Shown here: piece after piece, positions 1-5,619 of the stretch
Layout of the letters: every line of letters starts with the position of its first letter
Numbering within the stretch: position 1 is the stretch's first letter
Assembly (NCBI GenBank): GCA_036961445.1
Contig: JBALVO010000182.1
Span: 1 to 5,619 of the forward strand
Source: JBALVO01 sp036961445
Lineage (GTDB): Bacteria; Pseudomonadota; Gammaproteobacteria; Pseudomonadales; Halieaceae
DNA length: 5,619 bases
Direction of reading: 5' to 3'
Notes under the pieces: generated by a model
Databases searched by the model: none
What the model was told of the DNA's origin: nothing
Seen by the model: the letters and a program-made list of their open reading frames with translations, nothing else
Made by a program: the position numbers and the translations under genes

Positions 1-1835
1 TGCAGGAAGGCCACCAGCGCTTCGATTTCCGCTGCGTTGAGACCCAGTGGTTGTAGCAGAGGATCAAGCAATTCGTTTTTGATACCACCGCGGTTGTAAA
101 ATTCAACGACCTCGCGCAAGGTTGGCACGGAGCCGTCATGCATGTAGGGCGCGCTGAGCGCCACGTTGCGCAGGGTTGGCGTTTTGAACTTCCAGCGATC
201 TGCTGGATTTTCGGTGATCTCATATAAGCCGACATCCGCCATAGTCGGCTCCCCGACTTTCTTGATCAGCGCTGTGTCTACTTCCACAAATACCCCGGGC
301 GCCAACTGCACTTTTTGTGTGGCCTGATTGTTCACTGCAGATGATGCATAGCCGATGCCCGTGTTGTGCATGAGGTAGTCGCTGAACAGCGCGTGGGTAG
401 TATCGAGCAGGTGGCAATTTGAACAGCCGGCCTTACCACTAAACAGCTCGAAGCCCCGTTTCACCTGAGGTGCTACCGCTGATTCGTCTTTACCAAAATG
501 CCAGTGATCAAACGGGGAGTCCGCTGCGTTAAGCGTAAGCTGATACGCTGCCAGTGCATTGCCGATATTTTGCATGCCTGGGCTCTCCCCGGCAAAGGCA
601 TTTTCGAATCTGTTTTGGTAGTCAGGCAGTTTTTTTAGTTTGTTGATGACATGACCGATGGACGGATTACCCATTTCATTTTTGGCCAGTAACGGCGCCC
701 AGACCTGCTGCGCCAGCTGATCCTCACGGCCATCGTGAAACAGGCGTGTTGCGAAGCCCACGTTATACAGCGTGGGTGCATTGCGGCGCACGCTGCGTCC
801 CTCAATGCCGACGGCCGTCGCCAGTTCATTGTTGGCAAAGCCCTGCTCCGGTACGTGGCACATGGCACAGGAAATGGTGTCATTAAGCGACAGGCGGCGG
901 TCGAAAAATAACTTGCGCCCCAGCGCGATATTTTCGCGGGACAAGACCAGGCCCGGTGGCATGGTAAGTTCGGGCAAGCCCTGCGGGGGGTTGCGAGCGA
1001 ACGAGATCAGATCGGTGGCTTGGCCCCGGCGGTTTTGCAGGGCGAGGGAGCGGGTTCGATAGTCTGTTGTTGCATAGCCGTCCTTGCGATCGCCAGGGCC
1101 GACCAACTCTGCGGCGGTTGCGGCCTCCTGTTTTAGTGGCGGCGGGGTGGCATTTTGCTCTTCCAGTAACAATGTTTTCAAGTCCGCTAAAATCAGGTCC
1201 GTATGCAAAAAACTGACGCTGTAAATGTTGCGCACCTGTCGTTGCGGGTCGATAAGAAATACCCGCAGTACGTGGAAAAAGTCGGTACCCGCAGTGCTAT
1301 CGATAGCCAGTTTGCGTTGCACACCTTGGGAGTAGGCCTGGAGAATAGGGGTGAGCTGCTGCTCTGAGTCCGTGGTGGCAAATTGCCACTGCCCATCCGG
1401 GCCGCTGTCGCCGAAATTATTGGCATACAGTTTCATCATTTCGGGAGTGTCATGTAGTGGATCGAAACTGAGGCTGACCAGACGTAGATTTTTGGCCAGT
1501 ACCGGATCATCCGCCATGGCGCGTTTTAATTGGTAGAAGACATAGGCAGTCAGTGGGCAACCGTTGACGTCGCTGCAACTACTGTACATAAAACTGAGCA
1601 GCACATAACGCTCGCCAAACAACTCGTGCAGGCGCAGGGTACTACCGTCACTGTTTACCACTTCGCCATCGGCAGCCGTGAACACAGGTGGCAGCTGGTA
1701 ATCACCCGGGACAGGCAGGGAATAGCCCAGATTGCTGTACCCGGGTGCCAGAGGCTCAGTAGAGGAAGCGGCAAACAGTGGCATGTTGCTACAGAGCAAC
1801 AGCACTACCAATGTCAATAGAACCTGACCCGGCAT
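1..1835 (-). CDS. SCO1/SenC copper chaperone fused to di-heme MauG/cytochrome c peroxidase domain (3' end beyond window)
   Basis: My translation of the minus strand from the ATG at 1835 gives 611 codons with no stop before the window edge. Residues 1-22 look like a signal peptide (hydrophobic, ending LFA/A) but lack a basic N-terminus. Residues ~40-225 are an SCO1/SenC thioredoxin fold: Cys87 and Cys93 in SSCSDVNGCP, and His188 in FFHVLRVFLIDP, are the likely copper ligands. A proline-rich linker (~225-285) leads to a di-heme peroxidase of the MauG/CcpA type with heme sites CAMCH (323-327) and CSNCH (471-475), plus RNAPTLYNVGF, LFHDGR, NEMG (Glu387, candidate distal acid) and APYMHDGSVPTL. 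The end, LNAAEIEALVAFL, is typical of the last residues of this family, so probably only a short tail is missing. Known: SCO proteins deliver copper, and MauG carries out oxidative cofactor maturation. Inferred: periplasmic maturase for the MtoX encoded just upstream. There is no clear Shine-Dalgarno, and the start lies 7 bases after the mtoX stop, suggesting translational coupling. An in-frame TTG at 1880 is a less likely start. The axial ligand of the second heme could not be assigned, so a plain peroxidase role remains possible. Confidence 0.9.
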   Translation of the reverse strand, partial: MPGQVLLTLVVLLLCSNMPLFAASSTEPLAPGYSNLGYSLPVPGDYQLPPVFTAADGEVVNSDGSTLRLHELFGERYVLLSFMYSSCSDVNGCPLTAYVFYQLKRAMADDPVLAKNLRLVSLSFDPLHDTPEMMKLYANNFGDSGPDGQWQFATTDSEQQLTPILQAYSQGVQRKLAIDSTAGTDFFHVLRVFLIDPQRQVRNIYSVSFLHTDLILADLKTLLLEEQNATPPPLKQEAATAAELVGPGDRKDGYATTDYRTRSLALQNRRGQATDLISFARNPPQGLPELTMPPGLVLSRENIALGRKLFFDRRLSLNDTISCAMCHVPEQGFANNELATAVGIEGRSVRRNAPTLYNVGFATRLFHDGREDQLAQQVWAPLLAKNEMGNPSIGHVINKLKKLPDYQNRFENAFAGESPGMQNIGNALAAYQLTLNAADSPFDHWHFGKDESAVAPQVKRGFELFSGKAGCSNCHLLDTTHALFSDYLMHNTGIGYASSAVNNQATQKVQLAPGVFVEVDTALIKKVGEPTMADVGLYEITENPADRWKFKTPTLRNVALSAPYMHDGSVPTLREVVEFYNRGGIKNELLDPLLQPLGLNAAEIEALVAFL

Positions 1836-1842
1836 AGCGCAA

Positions 1843-3177
1843 TTACATTGCGGCTGCCGAATACAGGGAGTAGGCGCCAAATCGCATCTGGTGAGGCCGT
1901 CCAAGCTTGCTGGCAGTGAAATCGATAGCGAATTGCTCGACCAGCTCCTTGCCATTCCAGTGATAGGCTTTGAAGTACTGCTCGTTGTCCGCACCCTTCT
2001 TGTCCCAATTGGCGAGCAGGGAAGAGGTGTAATAGGCGCGCTTGCCATCCCAGCTCTGGGATACCATGTTTACCTGGGCACCAATTTTCTTCTCATATAT
2101 CTGCTTGGGGTGCATTGGGTCACTGAGGTCAAACAGGCGGGTCATGCCGTCCATGAAGGTATTGACCCAGAGTGCGGAATCGTCCGCCATAATGGAGATA
2201 TCGACCGGAAAGGGCAGTTTTGCCGGATCGCCAATCTCCGCGACTGCCGTAGAGCGCCACTGTCCCTGCGGGTCTTCATGAATCATCCAGATCTGGGAAG
2301 TGAGTGCGGCGGTGGTCAGGCACCAGTTGTGCTCAGGACGCCAGGCGCAACGAACTTCCAGTGGCGCACCAGGTACATCCAGTACCTGCTTTGGCTTGCG
2401 GGTATGCAGGTCCCAGATGACGACAGTGTTGCCAGTCCGTTTCATGGCCTCGGCATCAGCCATCAGGCTTCCCAGATCCCTCATGTAGTTATTCCAGCCG
2501 GTAAAGGACGAGGACACCAGAACATTGCGTCTGGGCAAGGCGCGAACGTCATAACCGTAGCCATCGGCAAACTGTCCGGTCTTGGTTGCACCATTGAGTT
2601 GTTCATCGGTGGGCATCCAGTGCGTGGTGATGAATTCGCCTTCGTTGGTGTATTCGACCATTGCAGTGCGGCCGCCGTGATCTTTGTTGTTGGAAAGACC
2701 CGTAATCATCATACGGCCGGGTAGGGCATAGCTGGTGTGTGGGCCTACCACGCCACCGGTGCTGGCTACAAAGTCAGTGATAACCTTGTGCAGCGTGGGT
2801 TTCGCGGGATCAGTACTGACATCGAAAATAAATATCTTGTTGGTATCGAGTCCGCCGGCCCAGAGGTATTTGCGGTCATCAGTTAAGCCTGAATGGTGTG
2901 CTTCATTGCGGCCGCCCACCGAAAGGGATTGCACCACCTTGCCATAGTCTTCGGATTTCGGGTTCACTGCCACCGTGACCAGTTTGTCCTGGCCATCGCC
3001 GAGTCCTTCGACCCCTAATGTCCAGATGTAGACGAAATCTTCCTGGCCGGTGATTTTGGCCATATAAGGCGACTGGCAAGTCTCGTCGGCTATGCCGGGA
3101 ATAGCAGATGTTGAGACGGCCAGTGAAGCAATTAAAGTTAAAAAAATGCGCACAATGCGCCGTGAGAGACAATTCAT
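1843..3177 (-). CDS. mtoX: Methanethiol oxidase (SBP56/selenium-binding protein family), exported
   Basis: The 444-residue product matches the SBP56 family, whose bacterial periplasmic members are copper-dependent methanethiol oxidases (CH3SH + O2 + H2O to HCHO + H2S + H2O2). Residues 1-30 form a Sec signal peptide: Arg6, Arg7 and Arg10, then a hydrophobic core, then likely cleavage after TSA or GIA. The mature part begins with CQSPYMAKITGQEDFVYIW, as in bacterial family members. Conserved landmarks are NEAHHSG (His94, His95), GPHTSY (His147), VDIS..ADD (325-333), FDLSDP (349-354), WDGKR (376-380), SLLANWD (386-392) and LGRPHQMRFG (His429). The histidines are candidate copper ligands by family position, not proven. 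A longer frame opens at a TTG at 3195, but the ATG at 3177 is preferred because GAGGTG lies 5 bases upstream and a signal peptide follows directly. The length is close to the ~470 residues of the animal homologue. The SCO-MauG fusion gene follows after 7 bases, which strongly supports the methanethiol oxidase assignment over an uncharacterised selenium-binding protein. Confidence 0.9.
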   Translation of the reverse strand: MNCLSRRIVRIFLTLIASLAVSTSAIPGIADETCQSPYMAKITGQEDFVYIWTLGVEGLGDGQDKLVTVAVNPKSEDYGKVVQSLSVGGRNEAHHSGLTDDRKYLWAGGLDTNKIFIFDVSTDPAKPTLHKVITDFVASTGGVVGPHTSYALPGRMMITGLSNNKDHGGRTAMVEYTNEGEFITTHWMPTDEQLNGATKTGQFADGYGYDVRALPRRNVLVSSSFTGWNNYMRDLGSLMADAEAMKRTGNTVVIWDLHTRKPKQVLDVPGAPLEVRCAWRPEHNWCLTTAALTSQIWMIHEDPQGQWRSTAVAEIGDPAKLPFPVDISIMADDSALWVNTFMDGMTRLFDLSDPMHPKQIYEKKIGAQVNMVSQSWDGKRAYYTSSLLANWDKKGADNEQYFKAYHWNGKELVEQFAIDFTASKLGRPHQMRFGAYSLYSAAAM

Positions 3178-3182
3178 AACTA

Positions 3183-3188
3183 CACCTC
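3183..3188 (-). promoter_or_regulatory. Ribosome binding site that fixes the mtoX start
   Basis: The minus strand reads GAGGTG, then five bases, then the ATG at 3177. It favours that ATG over the TTG at 3195, which lies upstream of this site and would put the ribosome binding site inside the coding region. Confidence 0.7.
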
Positions 3189-3220
3189 GTCGCAAGGTAA
3201 TGTGTTCAAACTGTACATGG

Positions 3221-3249
3221 AGTCTAGCAGTAGCTTTGAGTTTTGGTAG
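3221..3249 (-). promoter_or_regulatory. Possible sigma-70 extended -10 promoter for mtoX
   Basis: On the minus strand TGCTAGACT (3221-3229) fits an extended -10 element (TGn plus a hexamer matching TATAAT at 4 of 6). Seventeen bases further upstream CTACCA (3244-3249) is only a 3 of 6 match to the -35 consensus. Transcription would start about 35-40 bases before the mtoX ATG. The site lies in the only gap available for an independent mtoX promoter, but the match is weak and was found by eye. Confidence 0.3.
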
Positions 3250-3290
3250 TTTTTAGTTAGTCCTGGATTGTCGCGGAGGCGGGGCGTGCA

Positions 3291-3306
3291 GCATGGGTGA
3301 TCATGC
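3291..3306 (-). other. Small hairpin downstream of fumC
   Basis: GCATG (3291-3295) and CATGC (3302-3306) can pair around a 6-base loop, 28 bases after the fumC stop. A terminator would fit here, but no T-run follows on the minus strand, so this is not a convincing intrinsic terminator. Read-through from fumC into mtoX therefore cannot be excluded. Confidence 0.25.
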
Positions 3307-3334
3307 CCTGGGTCGCCAATCTACAAGGTAGCAT

Positions 3335-4723
3335 TCAGGTCCTGATGCCACCCCTGGTAAGTTCGGTCGGATCCAGCAAGCGATCCAGCTCGTCATCAGT
3401 AAGATCGGTTTCTTCCCTGGCAATCTCACGGACTGGTCTTCCCTGCGCATAGGCCTTCTTGGCAATCTCAGCACCCTTGTCATAGCCGATCACTGCGTTC
3501 AGGGCGGTAACCAGTATCGGGTTGCGAGACAGGGCGTGCTGTAGATTACCGGTATTGACAGTAAAACCAGCAATGGCGTTATCGGCCAGGGCTCGAGCGC
3601 TATTGGCGAGGATTTCAATACTTTGTAGCAGGTTGTAAGCCACCACTGGCAGCATCACGTTCAGCTGGAAGTTTCCGGCCTGGCCGGCGATGGCGATAGT
3701 CGCGTCATTACCCATAACCTGGGCACACGCCATAGCCACGGCCTCAGGTATAACGGGGTTTACTTTTCCTGGCATTATCGAACTACCTGGTTGCAGTGTC
3801 GGTAGAGTGATCTCTGCGAGTCCGCCCAATGGCCCGCTGTTCATCCAGCGTAAGTCGTTCGAAATTTTAATTAGCGACACTGCCAGGGTGCGCAACTGGC
3901 CAGACATTTCGACAGCTGCGTCCTGGGTTGCCAGGGCTTCGAAATAGTTGTCTGCCGCCTTGAATCCTAAAGCGCCATGTTCATCAAGAATAGCGGCGAC
4001 TTTAGCGCCGAATTGCGGGTGTGCATTTATACCTGTGCCCACTGCAGTGCCACCCTGCGCCAGGTTTAGCAGTCGTGGCATGGAGGCGTCAATGCGCGCG
4101 ATAGCATGCTGCACCTGGCTGGCCCAGCCACTGAGCTCCTGGGCCAGGGTAAGTGGCATTGCGTCCATCAAATGTGTGCGCCCGGTTTTGACCACGTCGG
4201 ATGTTTCTTCTGCTTTCTTGGTAATAGTGCTCAACAGGTGTCGCAGTTCCGGTAGCAGGTTCTCGCCAAGCATGAGAGCAGCGCTGACATGCACAGCCGT
4301 TGGGATTACATCGTTGCTGCTTTGTCCCATGTTGACGTGATCGTTGGGGTGAATCTCTGTGCCATTGGTGGCAGTTGCCAGCCTGGAGATCACCTCGTTG
4401 GCGTTCATGTTAGAGCTGGTGCCTGAGCCGGTCTGGAAAACGTCCACAGGAAAATGTGCATCGTGCAGTCCCTCGGCAACCTGTAATGCCGCCGTTTGAA
4501 TTGCAGTGGCGATACCGCTGGCCATCAGGCCAAGTTCGCCATTGGCTCTGGCTGCGGCATATTTTATAAGGCCCAGCGCACGGATAAACCCACGCGGCAT
4601 GGTCAGGCCGCTAATTGGAAAGTTGTTTACCGCACGTTGGGTCTGAGCGCCCCACAATGCTGACTCGGGCACCTTAAGTTCGCCCATACTGTCGCGCTCG
4701 ATTCTATAAGTCTGTTTACTCAT
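3335..4723 (-). CDS. fumC: Class II fumarate hydratase (fumarase C)
   Basis: This 462-residue cytoplasmic enzyme interconverts fumarate and L-malate in the TCA cycle as a homotetramer without an iron-sulfur cluster. The family signature GSSIMPGKVNP is at 313-323 and contains the mobile-loop serines. SGTSSNMNANEV (100-111), HPNDHVNMGQSSND (125-138) and TGRTHLMDAMPLTLAQE (180-196, with His184 as the likely catalytic histidine) supply the other conserved active-site regions. The His in GRTHLMDA and the overall match to fumarases argue against aspartase, which has Gln at that place. The length is normal (E. coli FumC has 467 residues), with no frameshift. The ATG at 4723 is preceded by AGGAG at a 9-base spacing. 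The sequence resembles the FumC1 type of pseudomonads, which in those bacteria sits in an iron-regulated, superoxide-dismutase-linked operon. No Fur box was recognised here. Because it tolerates oxidants, sulfide and copper better than the iron-sulfur fumarases, it may suit the neighbouring peroxide- and sulfide-producing pathway; that link is inference. Confidence 0.96.
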   Translation of the reverse strand: MSKQTYRIERDSMGELKVPESALWGAQTQRAVNNFPISGLTMPRGFIRALGLIKYAAARANGELGLMASGIATAIQTAALQVAEGLHDAHFPVDVFQTGSGTSSNMNANEVISRLATATNGTEIHPNDHVNMGQSSNDVIPTAVHVSAALMLGENLLPELRHLLSTITKKAEETSDVVKTGRTHLMDAMPLTLAQELSGWASQVQHAIARIDASMPRLLNLAQGGTAVGTGINAHPQFGAKVAAILDEHGALGFKAADNYFEALATQDAAVEMSGQLRTLAVSLIKISNDLRWMNSGPLGGLAEITLPTLQPGSSIMPGKVNPVIPEAVAMACAQVMGNDATIAIAGQAGNFQLNVMLPVVAYNLLQSIEILANSARALADNAIAGFTVNTGNLQHALSRNPILVTALNAVIGYDKGAEIAKKAYAQGRPVREIAREETDLTDDELDRLLDPTELTRGGIRT

Positions 4724-4732
4724 TGCGGCGAT

Positions 4733-4737
4733 CTCCT
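4733..4737 (-). promoter_or_regulatory. Ribosome binding site of fumC
   Basis: AGGAG on the minus strand lies 9 bases before the ATG at 4723 and supports that start. The protein from this ATG begins with the expected N-terminal fumarase sequence (IERDSMGELKVP). Confidence 0.7.
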
Positions 4738-4781
4738 GTAATAGTCTTGAACAGGCCAGTCAGGTGCGAGATGGCGGGTCA

Positions 4782-4797
4782 TCGCAAGTGGTTGCGA
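4782..4797 (-). other. Perfect 6-bp hairpin or palindromic site upstream of fumC
   Basis: TCGCAA and TTGCGA flank a 4-base spacer, 59 bases before the fumC start. It could fold in a fumC leader RNA or act as a binding site for a dimeric regulator. No T-run follows, so it is not an intrinsic terminator. No known operator consensus is assigned. Confidence 0.4.
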
Positions 4798-4831
4798 CGA
4801 ACTCAGTCGCGTACCCCTGTCTACAAAGCAG

Positions 4832-4848
4832 GGAGCAGCGCAGGCTCC
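4832..4848 (-). other. GC-rich inverted repeat in the msrA-fumC gap
   Basis: GGAGC (4832-4836) and GCTCC (4844-4848) pair around a 7-base loop. An alternative outer pairing of CAGGG (4829-4833) with CCCTG (4853-4857) overlaps it. On the minus strand it lies about 145 bases beyond the msrA stop and is not followed by a T-run, so a terminator role is weak. Confidence 0.25.
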
Positions 4849-4937
4849 ACCACCCTGGTTAGAACCGTACCAAAGGCGAGACTAAACATGAAGCTTAAGA
4901 TTTTACCCGCGTTTAGCTCTGATTTACCGGGTAATAC

Positions 4938-4958
4938 GCAACCATTGTTTACGGTTGC
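4938..4958 (-). other. Inverted repeat just downstream of msrA
   Basis: GCAACC (4938-4943) and GGTTGC (4953-4958) flank a 9-base spacer, beginning 34 bases after the msrA stop. The position suits a transcript 3' end, but the stem is short and lacks the T-run of an intrinsic terminator. Confidence 0.25.
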
Positions 4959-4992
4959 TGTTGCTACGCTGCATAACCAGGATATTGGTCGG

Positions 4993-5574
4993 CTAGTGAC
5001 TGCCTGACTCGTCCCAAATCGCTTCCAGACGCTGGTCACGGCCACAATTCCACCGATAGTATTTGTAACGCACTGGATTTTTTAGGTAGTAGTCCTGATG
5101 ACCTTCCTCGACCGGCCAGAACGCGTTTGCATCTCTGATTTCCGTGTATACGGTAGCGTCAGGAAAACGCTTGGCTACAACGTCTTTTGATTGCTGTGCC
5201 AACTGCTTTTCTTCCGGGTTGCCCGGAAAGATGGCACTGCGATAGCTTGGACCCTTGTCACAGAATTGACCGTGATTGTCGAACGGATCGACGTTCATCC
5301 AGTACAGGTCGAGTAACTGCTGGTAGCTGATGATTGCCGGGTCGTAACTGACCTTGATCGCTTCAAAATGCCCGGCGTGGTTGCCGGCATAGCTGGGGTT
5401 CTTCAGCGTACCACCGGTAAAACCGGATACGACATCCGTAACCCCTTTCTGTTCCTGGTAGGCGGATTCCATGCACCAGAAACAACCGCCGGCAAATAGT
5501 GCCGTAGCAGAGTCTGCTGCAGCCAGGGGGGAAAGGGTGAGCAGCGCAGTTAGCAATGCAATAGTTCGATGCAC
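4993..5574 (-). CDS. msrA: Peptide methionine sulfoxide reductase MsrA, probably periplasmic
   Basis: The 193-residue product reduces the S-epimer of methionine sulfoxide, free or in proteins, back to methionine. Residues 1-20 form a signal peptide (MHRT, hydrophobic core, ending LAAA/D), so the mature enzyme begins only about eight residues before the catalytic motif and should act in the periplasm. GGCFWCME holds catalytic Cys31, with Cys34 nearby. GFTGG (51-55), HFEAIKVSYDP (Glu71), DKGPSYRSAIF (Asp106), EEGHQDYY and NPVRYKYYRWNCGRDQR (Cys177, likely resolving cysteine) follow in the usual order. The start is a GTG at 5574, supported by AAGGA at a 7-base spacing and by the complete signal peptide. 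No MsrB domain is fused and no msrB gene is in the window. It is a stand-alone MsrA of normal length. Export to the compartment where MtoX would release hydrogen peroxide suggests repair of oxidised periplasmic proteins, but 269 bases separate it from fumC and the functional link is inferred. Confidence 0.95.
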   Translation of the reverse strand: MHRTIALLTALLTLSPLAAADSATALFAGGCFWCMESAYQEQKGVTDVVSGFTGGTLKNPSYAGNHAGHFEAIKVSYDPAIISYQQLLDLYWMNVDPFDNHGQFCDKGPSYRSAIFPGNPEEKQLAQQSKDVVAKRFPDATVYTEIRDANAFWPVEEGHQDYYLKNPVRYKYYRWNCGRDQRLEAIWDESGSH

Positions 5575-5581
5575 GGGGTCG

Positions 5582-5586
5582 TCCTT
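5582..5586 (-). promoter_or_regulatory. Ribosome binding site supporting the GTG start of msrA
   Basis: AAGGA on the minus strand lies 7 bases before the GTG at 5574. No ATG in the msrA frame gives an intact signal peptide, so this site decides the start. The msrA promoter must lie mostly beyond the right edge of the window. Confidence 0.65.
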
Positions 5587-5619
5587 GTCGTGTTTTGGTA
5601 GTCAATAGACTGTTGTACG

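Larger units (their letters stand above)
4724..4992 (-). other. Intergenic region between msrA and fumC, presumed fumC leader/promoter region
   Basis: These 269 bases contain no coding region I can support. Short open frames exist on both strands, but none has a recognisable product. The stretch holds three small inverted repeats (4782-4797, 4832-4848 and 4938-4958) and the short palindrome TTACCGGGTAA near 4924-4934. No clean -35/-10 pair for fumC and no hairpin with a T-run behind msrA was found by eye, so the promoter and terminator assumed to lie here are not located. Confidence 0.5.

Noticed and set aside
611..624. TGTTTTGGTAGTCA occurs here and again at 5591-5604, with an 11-base part also near 3240-3250
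   Set aside because: One copy is inside coding sequence, the three contexts differ and the flanks do not match. A 14-base coincidence in a window this size is only mildly unlikely.
635..883. 82-codon minus-strand frame, and other short frames within 1-1835
   Set aside because: They overlap the continuous SCO-peroxidase reading frame in another frame or strand, and the heme motifs are all in the long frame.
1891..2724. 277-codon open frame on the plus strand
   Set aside because: It lies wholly antisense to mtoX, has no recognisable domain, and mtoX on the other strand is a clear family match with a signal peptide.
3948..4340. 130-codon plus-strand frame
   Set aside because: It is antisense to the conserved core of fumC, and its translation looks like a shadow frame rich in Ser, Cys and Ala with no domain.
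4888..5007. 39-codon plus-strand frame beginning MKLKILPAF with a weak GGCGAG upstream
   Set aside because: It runs convergent into the end of msrA, has no recognisable homology, signal peptide or membrane segment, and its ribosome site is poor. A peptide cannot be excluded but is not supported.
4821..5045. 74-codon minus-strand frame in the msrA-fumC gap
   Set aside because: It overlaps the msrA C-terminus in another frame, and the product has no recognisable feature beyond chance hydrophobic residues.
5596..5605. TTGACT on the minus strand as a -35 element for msrA
   Set aside because: A -10 at normal spacing would fall on the ribosome binding site, leaving no room for a leader, and no TATAAT-like hexamer is there.

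Overview
The window reads as a compact stretch of bacterial chromosome, most likely from a gammaproteobacterium (possibly a marine, sulfur-handling one). The grounds are a base composition slightly above 50% GC by eye, a FumC resembling the pseudomonad FumC1 type, Sec-exported MsrA and SBP56 proteins, and ordinary Shine-Dalgarno sites. The taxonomic guess is inference only. All four genes are on the minus strand, so transcription runs from high to low coordinates: msrA (4993-5574), fumC (3335-4723), mtoX (1843-3177), then a large fused gene (1835 down to the left edge, 3' end missing). No RNA gene, mobile element, CRISPR array or large repeat was seen.

The core is the pair mtoX plus fusion gene. 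mtoX encodes an exported SBP56-family protein, the family of the copper-dependent methanethiol oxidase, which converts methanethiol and O2 to formaldehyde, H2S and H2O2. Seven bases after its stop begins one uninterrupted reading frame of at least 611 codons. It joins a signal peptide, an SCO1/SenC copper-chaperone domain and a di-heme MauG/cytochrome c peroxidase domain. SCO and MauG proteins are known neighbours of mtoX and are thought to supply copper and carry out oxidative maturation. Here both activities are in one polypeptide, and the SCO metal site has a CX5C spacing instead of the usual CX3C. This is the most interesting observation in the window.

Upstream lie fumC, an iron-sulfur-free class II fumarase, and msrA, a probably periplasmic methionine sulfoxide reductase with a GTG start. 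They fit a theme of resistance to peroxide, sulfide and copper that would suit a methanethiol oxidiser, but gaps of 157 and 269 bases separate them and the functional link is inferred. The 157-base mtoX leader holds a possible extended -10 promoter. The 269-base fumC leader holds several small hairpins and no convincing gene.
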